A model generated the notes under the pieces. That model made no database searches. It was not told the origin of the DNA and was given only the letters and a program-made list of their open reading frames with translations. A program made the position numbers and the translations under genes. A stretch of DNA of 38,646 bases from Pseudomonadota bacterium (GTDB taxonomy: Bacteria > Pseudomonadota > Gammaproteobacteria > Burkholderiales > Burkholderiaceae_E), in the NCBI GenBank assembly GCA_023388075.1, contig JAEWGX010000072.1:1-38646 (forward strand), in the 5' to 3' direction. Shown here piece after piece: positions 14,881 through 23,335 of this stretch (positions are counted from its first letter, which is position 1; each line of letters opens with the position of its first letter).

Positions 14881-15519
14881 ATGGAACTGCATCTCTGGAT
14901 CGTCTATCTCGCAGCCGCGGTGGGGCTGTCGCTCACGCCCGGGCCGAACGGCCTGCTCGTGCTCACGCACGGCATGCGCTTCGGCTGGCGCAGCACCTTT
15001 CCTACCGCGCTCGGCGGCGTGACCGGCTTCATGGCGCTGGTCGCGGCATCCCTCGCGGGGCTCGGCGCGCTCCTGGCCACGTCCGAGCGCGCATTCGAGG
15101 TCGCGAAGTGGTTCGGCGCCGCCTACCTCGTCTATCTCGGCATCAGGACCTGGCGGGCACCGCCTCCCCTGGTGCGCCAGGTCTCCGGCGATCCCCCGAC
15201 ACCCCCCCGCGAGGCGGAGCGCCGCTCCTGGCTCGGCCGGTTCACCGAAGGCCTCGTCGTGGCGGTATCCAACCCCAAGGCGCTCATCTTCTTTGCCGCC
15301 TTCCTGCCGCAGTTCATGCAGCCGGGCACCCCACTGTGGCTGCAGTTCCTGATCCTTGGCGGCACGTTCGCGGTGGTGGAGCTCGCCTACGAGCTCGCAG
15401 TGGCCAGTGCCGCCCAGCGGGTCGCGCCCTGGCTGGGCCGCCATGGACGCTGGTTCAATCGCGTGACCGGCGCCACCTTCGTCGCGATCGGCAGCATGCT
15501 GGCATTGGCCCGGCGCTGA
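14881..15519 (+). CDS. LysE/RhtB family amino-acid exporter
   Basis: 212-residue inner-membrane protein with about six hydrophobic segments. Family features include the opening LTPGPNGLLVLTHGMRFGWR (the PGP motif and G-rich helix), FGAAYLVYLGIRTW, and SNPKALIFFAAFLPQF in the second half. Such proteins export amino acids or related solutes. It is 48 bases after the GST gene on the same strand and probably cotranscribed. Substrate cannot be assigned. Confidence 0.9.
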   Translation: MELHLWIVYLAAAVGLSLTPGPNGLLVLTHGMRFGWRSTFPTALGGVTGFMALVAASLAGLGALLATSERAFEVAKWFGAAYLVYLGIRTWRAPPPLVRQVSGDPPTPPREAERRSWLGRFTEGLVVAVSNPKALIFFAAFLPQFMQPGTPLWLQFLILGGTFAVVELAYELAVASAAQRVAPWLGRHGRWFNRVTGATFVAIGSMLALARR

Positions 15520-15662
15520 GCCTGTCGGCGTCGGGAGCTATACCGACATCCTCCCCGGGCGGCCGACCGTGGAGGAGCATCGGCATCCGGGAGCGATCTG
15601 ACAACCGAGCCCCGCACGGCGGCACCCGCCTGCCGGGGCGCCGCCGCTGGCTGCGGCCTTTC

Positions 15663-16556
15663 TCAGTGACAGTCCGGGACGTCCTGCTCCAGGTACACCT
15701 CGAACGCGATGTTGCGCACCGCGTTCCTGACAAGCCCGGCAGCGAAGCGCTCCGCCTTCCACTCGTCGACGATCGCCTGCACCCGGCTCGTGGCCTCGTG
15801 GTCGCGCTGCGGCACCAGGATCGCCAGCGTGCTGCGCGGTCGCGGCGGCAGCCGTCGGGAGAACTTCTTCCACTCGGGAAACCGGATCAGCTCCTCGAGC
15901 ATCACGCTGTCGTGCACCATCGCGTCGCAGTCTCCGACGCGCAGGGCAACCAGGGCATCCGTGGGCGAAGGATGGACGACCTCGACCGCGCCGTAACGTC
16001 CGGCGATATCCCCCACGTGGTCGCCGCCCTGCGCGACACAGACCTTTCGATCTCGTAGTTGCTCCCAGCGGCGGATAGTGCTGTCGGTGCGCATGATCGC
16101 CATCGGGGCGGCCCGGTAGTCGAGCGGGATCGCCGCGTACGTCGCCGGCACGACGCCCAGATCGGCCACGGTGGTGATTCGCAGGTCCGCCGAACCCGCC
16201 GCCTGGTCGCCGGCATCAGACGTGGCGCCGTCGCTGTCCGGCAGGGGGCCGGTCACGGCAAGCGGCCTGCCGAGCCGCTTGGCCAGGTCGCCGGCCAGCG
16301 CCGAATCGATCGTGGCCGGAGAGCGGAACTTGGCGCCTGCCTGGTATTCCGGCACGACGAAGTCGAGCGATACCACGAGCGGATCGCCGGTCGGCCCGGT
16401 GTCATCGGCGCCGCCCCCGGCCGCGTCCGCCCCCGCCGCGAAGGCGAGCCCAGCCGCGCCGGACAGCAGGAGCGCCGTCGCGAGTCGCGCAAGCCGGCTG
16501 CCGACCGCTCGAGCCGGGGCCATCGCTTCGATCCGTGTCTTCAGCCGGGTATCCAT
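15663..16556 (-). CDS. Periplasmic binding protein (SBP family 3-like), fourth gene of ABC operon
   Basis: 297 residues from the ATG at 16556; a GTG at 16568 is possible. A signal peptide (LARLATALLLSGAAGLAFA) is followed by an Ala/Gly/Asp-rich linker. The body looks like an amino-acid-type binding domain: MAIMRTDSTIRRWEQLRDRKVCVAQGG, GAVEVVHPSPTDALVALRVGDCDAMVHDS and RSTLAILVPQRD, which is the pattern of SBP_bac_3 proteins and also of MoxJ/quinoprotein-associated receptors. It follows the permease of a sulfonate/taurine-type importer after 22 bases, although that operon already has its own receptor. It may be a second receptor or a sensor. The N-terminal lobe seems poorly conserved. Confidence 0.65.
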   Translation of the reverse strand: MDTRLKTRIEAMAPARAVGSRLARLATALLLSGAAGLAFAAGADAAGGGADDTGPTGDPLVVSLDFVVPEYQAGAKFRSPATIDSALAGDLAKRLGRPLAVTGPLPDSDGATSDAGDQAAGSADLRITTVADLGVVPATYAAIPLDYRAAPMAIMRTDSTIRRWEQLRDRKVCVAQGGDHVGDIAGRYGAVEVVHPSPTDALVALRVGDCDAMVHDSVMLEELIRFPEWKKFSRRLPPRPRSTLAILVPQRDHEATSRVQAIVDEWKAERFAAGLVRNAVRNIAFEVYLEQDVPDCH

Positions 16557-16578
16557 CACCCCGTCCACCTCATTCGTG

Positions 16579-17352
16579 TCAGACGTACTGGTAGCGCAGG
16601 ACCCGCTGCCGCAGGCTCTCCAGCAGCACCTGGTCGATCAGCGGCGCGAGTATCGCGATCGCGAGGATGCTGGTCATCACCCCCACCATGTCGGCGGTCT
16701 CGCCGGCATAGGACAGGGAGCGGCCCAGCCCCTTGCCGAAGCCGATCAGCATCTCGGCGGAGATCAGCGCGCGCCAGGCATTGCCGAAGGCAAGCTGCGC
16801 GCCGGTGATCAGCTCCGGCATCACCGCCGGAAGGTAGACGCGCCGCAGCAGGTCACCACGCGAGGCGCCCATCACCCGCGCGGCGGAGACGTGGACCTTC
16901 TCCACGCTCTCGGTCGCGTTCATCACCGACAGCGCGGCCGGGAAGAACGCCGCGATCGCGACCACGACGATGATCGGCAGGTTGCCGAAGCCCATCAGGA
17001 TCAGGAAGATCGGCACCCAGGCAATCGACGGGATCGACTGAAGGATGATGATCGCGAACTTCAGCACCTCGCGAAAGAAGAAGAGCACCGCCCCCACCAG
17101 CCCGAAGACCACGCCGAACAGCAGCGCCGCGCCGTAGCCGGTGCCGAGCCGCATGAGGCTGCCCCCCAGCGCCGCGCGGAAGTCGGCCGACTGGATCTCC
17201 TCCCAGAGCCGCACGAACACGGTGTGCACGTCGGGCATGAGGAAGTCCGGCAGCGACCAGGCGGCCACCTGCCAGAGCAGCAGGATGAAGACGATCGACA
17301 GGGCCATCGCCGTCTTCTTCTGAGCGCCTCCAAGGCGGGATTGAGTGCTCAT
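16579..17352 (-). CDS. ABC transporter permease, SsuC/TauC type
   Basis: 257-residue inner-membrane permease with about six helices. The EAA loop that contacts the ATPase is clear: AARVMGASRGDLLRRVYLPAV, followed by MPELITG. The family's N-terminal pattern ALSIVFILLLWQVAAWSLPDF and SIPSIAWVPIFLILMGFG are present. It belongs to importers for sulfonates, taurine, nitrate or thiamine precursors. Gap to the receptor gene upstream is 13 bases, so translation is likely continuous across the operon. Confidence 0.9.
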   Translation of the reverse strand: MSTQSRLGGAQKKTAMALSIVFILLLWQVAAWSLPDFLMPDVHTVFVRLWEEIQSADFRAALGGSLMRLGTGYGAALLFGVVFGLVGAVLFFFREVLKFAIIILQSIPSIAWVPIFLILMGFGNLPIIVVVAIAAFFPAALSVMNATESVEKVHVSAARVMGASRGDLLRRVYLPAVMPELITGAQLAFGNAWRALISAEMLIGFGKGLGRSLSYAGETADMVGVMTSILAIAILAPLIDQVLLESLRQRVLRYQYV

Positions 17353-17365
17353 CGAAGCGCGGACC

Positions 17366-18361
17366 CTACAGGTTGCGTTCCTTCTGCCAGCTCAGGTCGA
17401 GAATCGACTTGACGTCGAACGGCGAGCCGTCGCGCGTCTTGAGCGAGCCCTGGCTCTGCATGATGGCCGCGATCTCCTGCATGCGGGCGAGGTCCTTCTC
17501 GGTGAGCGCGGCGTTGAAGTCCTGGGTCTTGATTGCCTCGGTGATCACCGTCTCGCGCGCCACCGCCTCGCCGTCCATGCGCTTCAGCGAAGGCTCGGCG
17601 ATGAACTGGCTGGCGATGTGCTTCGCGGCTTCCTGCGGTCGCTGCTCCAGCATGTCGATCGCGTCCTTCTGCGCGTCCAGCGTCTTCCAGAGATCGTCCT
17701 TGCGCTTCTTGATGACGTCGCCCGAGGTGATCACCACCATGCAGGGAAACGGCCACACTTCGCCGATCTCGTAGATCTGCTTCACGGGGGCGATCGCCTT
17801 GGCGATGCTCGCCTGCGGCTCGAAGAGGAAGGCGCCATCCACCCGCTTGGCCACCAGTGACTGCACCGCAACCTGGGGGCTCACGCCCATCACGTTGACC
17901 TGCGACGGCTGCAGGCCGGCCTGCTGGAAGACCACGCCACGCAGCACGGTGTCCGCCGTGCTGCCCTCCTTCTGCGAGGCGATGGTGCGGCCCTTCAGGT
18001 CCGCGATCTTCTCGATGCCGGTGTCCTCGCGCACGATCATCGCGTGATAGCCGTTCTGCGCGCCGCCCACCACCTTGAGATCGGCGCCGCGGGACGCCCA
18101 GGCGATCGCGTTGGTGAAGCCGAGCACGCCCGAATCGAGCTGGCCCCCGACGATCGCCTTGATCAGGTCGGTGCCGGACTGGAACTCCACGAGCTCCACG
18201 TCGACGCCCCGCTTCTTGTAGAGCCCCGCCTCGTTGGCGAGGATCGCCTGCGCGTCATCCATGACGCGCAGGTAGCCCACCTTGAACTTGTCCTGCGCCA
18301 CGGCCGGTGCCGTGAGCGCGAGCGCCGTCAGCGCGGCGGCCAGGGTTGCAACTGCTCTCAT
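17366..18361 (-). CDS. ABC transporter substrate-binding protein, TauA/SsuA type
   Basis: 331-residue periplasmic receptor. Signal peptide VATLAAALTALALTAPAVAQ with cleavage after AQ near residue 23. The body has the NMT1/TauA-type features KVGYLRVMDDAQAILANEAGLYKKRGVDVELVEF, then LDSGVLGFTNAIAW and KEGSTADTVLRGVVFQQAG. The start codon overlaps the ATPase stop (ATGA at 18358-18361), so the two are coupled. Substrate class is sulfonate, taurine, nitrate or a pyrimidine; sequence alone does not decide. Confidence 0.9.
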   Translation of the reverse strand: MRAVATLAAALTALALTAPAVAQDKFKVGYLRVMDDAQAILANEAGLYKKRGVDVELVEFQSGTDLIKAIVGGQLDSGVLGFTNAIAWASRGADLKVVGGAQNGYHAMIVREDTGIEKIADLKGRTIASQKEGSTADTVLRGVVFQQAGLQPSQVNVMGVSPQVAVQSLVAKRVDGAFLFEPQASIAKAIAPVKQIYEIGEVWPFPCMVVITSGDVIKKRKDDLWKTLDAQKDAIDMLEQRPQEAAKHIASQFIAEPSLKRMDGEAVARETVITEAIKTQDFNAALTEKDLARMQEIAAIMQSQGSLKTRDGSPFDVKSILDLSWQKERNL

Positions 18362-19131
18362 GCTCTTGCTCCTTCGAATTGCACGACGTTGTCGGTCTGC
18401 TCGGCATCGATGCCGAGCAGCCGCAGGATCTCGCTTCGCATGCCGGCGAAGCCTGACAGGTCATGGGTCTTCTCCTGGTGCCCCAGGCTGAACTCCTTCA
18501 GCACCGTAGCCGGGCGCGGACTGAACACCAGGATGTGGTCCGCCAGAAACAGCGCCTCGTCCACGTCGTGCGTGACGAGCAGCACCGTGGGCGCCTGCTC
18601 GCGGATCAGGTCCCGCAGCGCATCCTGCAACGTGAGCCGGGTGAGCGCATCGAGCGCGCCGAACGGCTCGTCGAGCAGCAGCGCCTTGGGCTCCGAGATG
18701 AACGCACGCGCGAGCGCCGCGCGCTGCCGCATGCCTCCGGATACCTGGTGCGGGTAGTAGTCCTCGAAGCCTTCGAGCGACACCTTGGCCAGCCAGAGGA
18801 TCGCCCGTTCGCGGGCGGCGCGCTTGTCCACCTTCTGGAGCTCGAGCGCCAACGCGACGTTCTGGGCGAGTGTCAGCCAGGGAAAGAGCGCGTTCTCCTG
18901 GAACATCAGCGTCCGTTCCGGATGCGGCCCCTCGACCGCGCGGCCGTCGGCCAGGATCGTGCCGCCGCTGGGCGCCTCCAGCCCGGCGGCGAGGTGAAGG
19001 AGGGTGGACTTGCCGCAGCCGGACGGACCCACCAGGGCGACCAGCTCGCCGCGGGCGAATTCGTGGGTGAAGTCGTCGATGACCCGCAGGTCACCGAATC
19101 TCTTGGCGACGGACTTGAACGTGAGCTTCAT
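18358..19131 (-). CDS. ABC transporter ATP-binding protein, SsuB/TauB type
   Basis: 257-residue ATPase, first gene of the four-gene operon. Walker A GPSGCGKST (35-43), signature VSGGMRQRAALARA, Walker B LLLDEPFGALD and the switch histidine in VTHDVDEA are all intact. GALDALTRLTLQ is typical of nitrate/sulfonate/taurine importers. The upstream region (19132-19375) is shared with a divergent gene and contains two short inverted repeats. ATP hydrolysis on the cytoplasmic face drives import through the permease below. Confidence 0.93.
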   Translation of the reverse strand: MKLTFKSVAKRFGDLRVIDDFTHEFARGELVALVGPSGCGKSTLLHLAAGLEAPSGGTILADGRAVEGPHPERTLMFQENALFPWLTLAQNVALALELQKVDKRAARERAILWLAKVSLEGFEDYYPHQVSGGMRQRAALARAFISEPKALLLDEPFGALDALTRLTLQDALRDLIREQAPTVLLVTHDVDEALFLADHILVFSPRPATVLKEFSLGHQEKTHDLSGFAGMRSEILRLLGIDAEQTDNVVQFEGARA

Positions 19132-19143
19132 GGGGTGGGACGG

Positions 19144-19195
19144 CCGGTCCCGACCGGGGAAGCAATGCGATCCTTTCGCGCCTGCGCTCGCAGGC
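19144..19195. promoter_or_regulatory. Two inverted repeats upstream of the ABC operon
   Basis: CCGGTC-CC-GACCGG (19144-19157) and GCCTGCG-CT-CGCAGGC (19180-19195) lie 13-64 bases before the ATPase start codon. They are compact, two-base-loop palindromes and look like protein-binding sites or leader hairpins. No repeat of them elsewhere was noticed. Confidence 0.3.
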
Positions 19196-19375
19196 CCGCC
19201 ACGGCATTGGGACTGTGTCAGGAGCTAGTGTGGGGCCGCGGATACCGTGGCACAACGACGAGTTTGGTCTTTGCTAGTAACTCCAGGTTATTACGACGCG
19301 ACCTTCATCAGCGCCGGCTGGGGCACGGTATATAGTGGCGCTTCCACGCCACAAGTGCTTCGCTGAGGACCGGAC

Positions 19376-19996
19376 ATGACCTCGACTGCCCCGCTCCGCT
19401 CCCTTCCCGGGCGGCTCGCCGCGACTGCGGTTCTCGCCGTTGCCTTTGGCGCCCCAGCCCAGGCCCAGGAGGTGGTCTACCAGGACCTGAGGCCGGTGCG
19501 GCTCTTCATCGGCGGGGGGCTGACCGCGGGCGGCGATCGCCTGGCGACGGCGCAGTACTACCACGGCAGCGACTATTCCCTGCGGGCCGGCGGGCTGGTG
19601 CAGTTCCACGGCGGCATCGAGTTCCAGGTGGCGCCGCTCGCGTCGGTCGCCCTTTCGGTGGGGTATCACATCGACGCGATCGACGATTTCTGGGGCTCCA
19701 CCCGCTTCACCCGGGTTCCCGTGGAGCTACTGGGCCACTTCCGCGTGCATCCGAACTGGCGTCTCGGGGGCGGCATCCGTTGGGCGATCGACCCCAAGCT
19801 CACGAGCAAGGGGTACGCACCGGTCGCGGACGAGGACTTCGACAGTTCGGTCGGACCGGTGATCGAGGCCGAGTATCTCTTCAACCCCAGCCTCGGGCTG
19901 AAGGTGCGCGGCGTCTTCGAGCAGTACCGGTCGAAAGCGGGGCTGCCGAGCGTCAACGGCAACCACATCGGGGTCGTGCTGAACTTCTACTTCTAG
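19376..19996 (+). CDS. Outer-membrane beta-barrel protein (hypothetical)
   Basis: 206 residues. Signal peptide with cleavage near AQAQ (residues 28-31). The mature part is built of alternating hydrophobic strands with aromatic girdles (VRLFIGGGLTAGG, YSLRAGGLVQFHGGIEFQVA, VALSVGYHID, VELLGHFRVHPNWRLGGGIRW, PVIEAEYLFNPSLGLKVRGVFEQYR) and ends NFYF, the C-terminal aromatic signal for the BAM machinery. About eight strands are predicted, so a small OmpA/OmpW-like barrel. Function unknown. A TATAGT element at 19331-19336 is a possible -10, but no convincing -35 is found. Confidence 0.7.
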   Translation: MTSTAPLRSLPGRLAATAVLAVAFGAPAQAQEVVYQDLRPVRLFIGGGLTAGGDRLATAQYYHGSDYSLRAGGLVQFHGGIEFQVAPLASVALSVGYHIDAIDDFWGSTRFTRVPVELLGHFRVHPNWRLGGGIRWAIDPKLTSKGYAPVADEDFDSSVGPVIEAEYLFNPSLGLKVRGVFEQYRSKAGLPSVNGNHIGVVLNFYF

Positions 19997-20081
19997 GCGG
20001 TCGGTCAAACCTGCCGCAACCGGAGGGCGCGGCCCTGGGCCCGCGCCTTGCCAGTCTAGAGGGACGACTCAAGACTCGATG

Positions 20082-20110
20082 TTGCAACGCACCAAGAGCC
20101 TTGCTAGTAT
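20082..20110 (+). promoter_or_regulatory. Promoter of the candidate small RNA
   Basis: TTGCAA (20082-20087) and TAGTAT (20105-20110) are separated by exactly 17 bases; each matches four of six consensus positions. Predicted start is near 20117, just before the pyrimidine-rich RNA described next. Confidence 0.55.
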
Positions 20111-20116
20111 CTCGAC

Positions 20117-20177
20117 TGTCTCCTCCACCTCCTCCTTTGGTGGATTAGCCCGCGCCCCAACCGGCGCGGGCTTTTTT
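20117..20177 (+). ncRNA. Candidate 60-nt small RNA with anti-Shine-Dalgarno loop
   Basis: Intergenic between the barrel-protein gene and the slipin gene. The RNA would start with a single-stranded CTCCTCC (20120-20126). It then forms a 6-bp hairpin, TCCACC (20124-20129) with GGTGGA (20139-20144), whose 9-base loop TCCTCCTTT again exposes CCUCC. A strong intrinsic terminator ends it. The layout of two CCUCC motifs, one looped, plus a terminator resembles anti-Shine-Dalgarno riboregulators such as the CcsR RNAs of Rhodobacter; homology is not claimed. Promoter, hairpin and terminator are all seen in the sequence. Targets are unknown. Confidence 0.6.
20147..20177 (+). terminator. Rho-independent terminator
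   Basis: Perfect 10-bp stem AGCCCGCGCC / GGCGCGGGCT (20147-20156, 20063-equivalent arm at 20163-20172) with a six-base loop and six T residues at 20172-20177. It works on the plus strand only; the minus strand has no T tract after the stem. Confidence 0.9.
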
Positions 20178-20239
20178 CTTGTGGACGCACGATAGCGCAG
20201 GCCGGCCAGCCGGGGCCAGCCCTCGTGGACGTCCGGCGG

Positions 20240-21010
20240 TCAGCGTGTCGGAGAACTTGCCTGCATCGCCTTGGTGAGCGTGCCCAGCAGGTCCGTCGGG
20301 AACGGGAAGACGATCGTGGAACTGTGCTGGGAGCCGATCTGTGAAAGGGTCCCCAGATAGCGCAGCTGCATCGCCTCCGGCTGTTCGGACAGGATCTGGG
20401 CGGCCTCCAGCAGCTTCTGCGCCGCCTGCTGCTCGCCTTCGGCGCTGATGACCTTGGCGCGCCGCTCGCGCTCCGCCTCCGCCTGGCGGGCGATGACCCG
20501 GATCATGCTCTCGTCGATGTCGATATGCTTGATCTCGACGTTGGCCACCTTGATGCCCCAAGCATCGGTCTGCCGGTCCAGGATCTCCTGGATATCGTGG
20601 TTCAGCTTGTCTCGCTCAGACAACATCTCGTCGAGGTCATGCTTGCCGAGCACCGACCGAAGCGTGGTCTGGGCCAGTTGGCTGGTGGCCAACGCGTAGT
20701 TCTCCACCTGGATCACCGACCGCTCCGGCTCGACCACCCGGAAATAGACCACCGCGTTGACCTTCACCGAGACGTTGTCCCGCGAGATGACGTCCTGCGA
20801 GGGCACGTCGAGCACGAAGGTCCGCTGGTCCACCCGGACCATCTGCTGGACATAGGGAATCATGAGAATCAGGCCCGGGCCCTTCACGCCGGTGAAGCGC
20901 CCCAGCGTGAACATCACCGCGCGCTCGTACTCGCGCAGGATGCGGACCGAAAGCGCCAGGATGACGGCGACGATGAATAGCAGGGGAGCCAGGAAGTAGA
21001 GGGTGCTCAT
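20240..21010 (-). CDS. Slipin/SPFH-domain membrane protein
   Basis: 256-residue stomatin/prohibitin-type protein. One N-terminal membrane segment (LYFLAPLLFIVAVILALSV), then the SPFH core: YERAVMFTLGRFTGVKGPG, VLDVPSQDVISRDNVSVKVN and AQTTLRSVLGKHDLDEML. It continues with a coiled-coil stretch rich in Ala, Glu and Arg (ARQAEAERERRAKVISAEGE). It ends VFPFPTDLLGTL, typical of bacterial slipins. The start codon overlaps the stop of the NfeD gene (ATGA), the classic slipin-NfeD arrangement. It probably forms membrane microdomains and is the substrate or scaffold of the NfeD protease. Confidence 0.92.
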   Translation of the reverse strand: MSTLYFLAPLLFIVAVILALSVRILREYERAVMFTLGRFTGVKGPGLILMIPYVQQMVRVDQRTFVLDVPSQDVISRDNVSVKVNAVVYFRVVEPERSVIQVENYALATSQLAQTTLRSVLGKHDLDEMLSERDKLNHDIQEILDRQTDAWGIKVANVEIKHIDIDESMIRVIARQAEAERERRAKVISAEGEQQAAQKLLEAAQILSEQPEAMQLRYLGTLSQIGSQHSSTIVFPFPTDLLGTLTKAMQASSPTR

Positions 21011-22554
21011 GCGCTTGGATCTCCATCTGGGCGGTCGGAGCCGTCGGGTTCGACGGCCAGGGTGAGGCCGTCCAGGCCGACGACGCGGACCTGCTGGCCA
21101 GGCTGCAGCGGTTGCTTGGCGACGGCGTTCCAGCGTTCGCCGAGCAGGAAGACGTGGCCGCGGCGGCCGCTCCAATCGGAGACCTCGGCAGGCTGACCGA
21201 TCATCGCCTCGCGCCCGGCCGTCACCGCGTGGCGCCGGGAGGTGAGCGCCATGCGCGCCACCAGGATGCCGAGCCCCAGGCCGGCCACGGCGAGCGCTCC
21301 GATGACGGGCCAGTAGATCACGAAGCCAGGCACCTCCTCCGTGTCGATCAGGATGGCCGCCCCGATGACGAACGCGGCGACGCCCCCGATGCCGAGCGCA
21401 CCGAACGACGGCACGAAGGCCTCGGCCACCAGCAGCGTCATGCCGAGCAGCAGCAGGGCGGCACCGGCGTAGTTGAGCGGCAACGCCGCCAGGGCATAAA
21501 GCCCAAGCAGCAGGCAGATGGCGCCGATTGTGCCAGGGTAGAGCGACCCCGGGCTCATGAACTCGAAGAGCAGGCCGTAGATCCCGATCATCATCAGGAT
21601 CAACGCGACGTTGGGGTTGGTGATGATGCCGAGCACCTTCGTGCGCCAGTCCGGATCGTAGGCCTCCTGGCGCAGGTCACGGGTGTCCAGCGACAGCTCG
21701 CGGCCTTCGACCTGCACCACGCGGCCATGCGCCTGACGGAAGAGCTCCGCCTCGTCGCCCGCGACGATGTCGATCACGTTCTCGCGCAGCGCCGCGGTGG
21801 CCGAGAGGCTCTCGGCGTCGCGCACGGCCCGCTCCGCCCAGTCGGCGTTGCGCCCGCGCATCTCGGCGAGCGAGCGGATGTACGCGACGGCGTCGTTCAC
21901 CATCTTCGACTCCATCGCGCTTGCGGGCGCGCGCCGCTCCCGGCCCGCATCGCCACGACCGTCGCCCTCACCCTTGTCCGCCGCGCGATCACCCGACGGC
22001 TCGCCGCCGCTGTCGCGCTCCCGATCCTGGCTGCCCTGCCCGTCGCGCCCTCGATCGTCGCGCGCGCCGTCCGGGTTGCGACCCGGCTGCGGCAATCCGC
22101 CGATGCTCACCGGCGTCGCCGCGCCGAGGTTCGTGCCCGGTGCCATGGCCGCGACGTGACTTGCGTACAGGATGTAGGTCCCGGCGCTCGCGGCCCGGGC
22201 ACCGCTTGGGGCGACGTACCCCATCACCGGGACGGGGGAGGAGAGGATGTCGCGGACGATGTCGCGCATGGACTTGTCCAGGCCCCCCGGCGTATCCATG
22301 CGCAGCAGGACCGCATGCGCGCCGCGCGAGCGCGCCTCGTCGAGGCCGCGCTTCACGTAGTCCGCCGTCGCCGGGCCGATGACACCGTCGACGGTGAGCA
22401 CCACCGCGGCACGCTCGCCACGCTCCTGCGCGACCGGGCCTGCCACCAGCATCGCCAGCAGCAGCATCGGCATGAGCAGCGCGACACCGGGGCGAAGCAG
22501 GCTGCGCCACCCCGTCGGAGCATTCGCCCGAGGCCGCGGTTCCCTTCGGATCAT
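21007..22554 (-). CDS. NfeD-type membrane serine protease (ClpP class)
   Basis: 515 residues from the ATG at 22554 (GGAGGG 11 bases upstream); a GTG at 22566 is less likely. After a signal/anchor helix comes a ClpP-like protease domain: VLLRMDTPGGL, catalytic Ser in SGARAASAGTYIL, PGTNLGAATPV and catalytic Lys in ESKMVNDAVAYIRSLAEMRGRN. A charged Gly/Arg/Asp linker of about 50 residues is inserted between those two motifs. Four to five membrane helices follow (ALILMMIGIYGLLFEF onward), and a C-terminal OB-fold NfeD domain (GQPAEVSDWSGRRGHVFLLGERW). It cleaves the C-terminus of slipin in studied archaeal homologues. Confidence 0.9.
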   Translation of the reverse strand: MIRREPRPRANAPTGWRSLLRPGVALLMPMLLLAMLVAGPVAQERGERAAVVLTVDGVIGPATADYVKRGLDEARSRGAHAVLLRMDTPGGLDKSMRDIVRDILSSPVPVMGYVAPSGARAASAGTYILYASHVAAMAPGTNLGAATPVSIGGLPQPGRNPDGARDDRGRDGQGSQDRERDSGGEPSGDRAADKGEGDGRGDAGRERRAPASAMESKMVNDAVAYIRSLAEMRGRNADWAERAVRDAESLSATAALRENVIDIVAGDEAELFRQAHGRVVQVEGRELSLDTRDLRQEAYDPDWRTKVLGIITNPNVALILMMIGIYGLLFEFMSPGSLYPGTIGAICLLLGLYALAALPLNYAGAALLLLGMTLLVAEAFVPSFGALGIGGVAAFVIGAAILIDTEEVPGFVIYWPVIGALAVAGLGLGILVARMALTSRRHAVTAGREAMIGQPAEVSDWSGRRGHVFLLGERWNAVAKQPLQPGQQVRVVGLDGLTLAVEPDGSDRPDGDPSA

Positions 22555-22746
22555 GGACGTGGTCACCCTCCAGCGAGTCAGCCCGCGCCGCGCGCGAGGG
22601 CCGGACCAGCCATGGTAGCGCCGGGTTCCGCCCCAGGGCGGGATTACCCTGCGGTGTCCCCGCGACGCGCCATGGCGGCGATGGCGTACGTGGGATCATT
22701 CCGTTTGCCTGTCCGGCTGTCCCTACTCTCACTTCGTGGAGCACCC

Positions 22747-23238
22747 ATGGCCGCGAACGAAGCAACTGCCGCTACCGGGGACGAGACCATCCCCATGCCC
22801 GACGCCGCCACCGTCGCGGCTTACGAGTCCACCGACTACTTCGCGCATGCCGCGGAGCGCGTCCTGCTGAGGGTCGGAGACCCGCCGGAGAAGCATGGCG
22901 ACTTCCTGGAAGCGCACCGTGCCGCGTCGGCGACCATCCTTACCGCCTGGAACCCGCTGGGCCAGGAGCGGCACGAGGCGGAAAATCGCCGCGCGCAGGA
23001 GGCCCTGCTGAGCGCCATCAGGGCGCGCGACCTGCGTTGGCTGAACGCGAGCGGCGAAGATCCCACCGGAAGCTGGGAACCCGAGCCCGGCTTCTGTGTC
23101 TTCGATGTCCCGGACGCGATCCTCGACGAGTGGCTGGTCATCTTCCGGCAGAACGCCGCCGTCCGGGTCGCGCGGGGCGAGCCGTGCCGGCTCGTCTGGC
23201 ACCCGGACATCCGGGCGCGACCCGGCGCCCCCGCCTGA
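22747..23238 (+). CDS. DUF3293 family protein
   Basis: 163-residue cytoplasmic protein matching the DUF3293 pattern: VAAYESTDYFA, VLLRVGD, ATILTAWNPLGQERHEAENRRAQ, LLSAIRARDLRWLNASG and FRQNAAVRVARG. The ILTAWNP and ENRRAQ..L segments are the hallmarks. Function unknown. Preceded by GGAG six bases before the ATG. It is the first of a series of plus-strand genes, followed after about 97 bases by the PRC-barrel gene. Confidence 0.85.
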   Translation: MAANEATAATGDETIPMPDAATVAAYESTDYFAHAAERVLLRVGDPPEKHGDFLEAHRAASATILTAWNPLGQERHEAENRRAQEALLSAIRARDLRWLNASGEDPTGSWEPEPGFCVFDVPDAILDEWLVIFRQNAAVRVARGEPCRLVWHPDIRARPGAPA

Positions 23239-23335
23239 TGTCCGGGCCTGCTCCGTCGCCACGGGCGGCCGGGCCAACGGGCAGGCATGGACGATGCTGC
23301 CCCGTGGCGCTGCCATCACCACGCGGGGACGCACC

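Noticed and set aside
16171..17412. Plus-strand open frame opposite the ABC permease and receptor
   Set aside because: It is rich in His, Arg and Glu with no signal, and lies opposite two genes with clear membrane and binding-protein motifs.
19271..19279. A second TTGCTAGTA like that in the small-RNA promoter
   Set aside because: Only nine bases match, spacing to the upstream AACG differs by two, and no hairpin or terminator follows, so chance is the simplest explanation.
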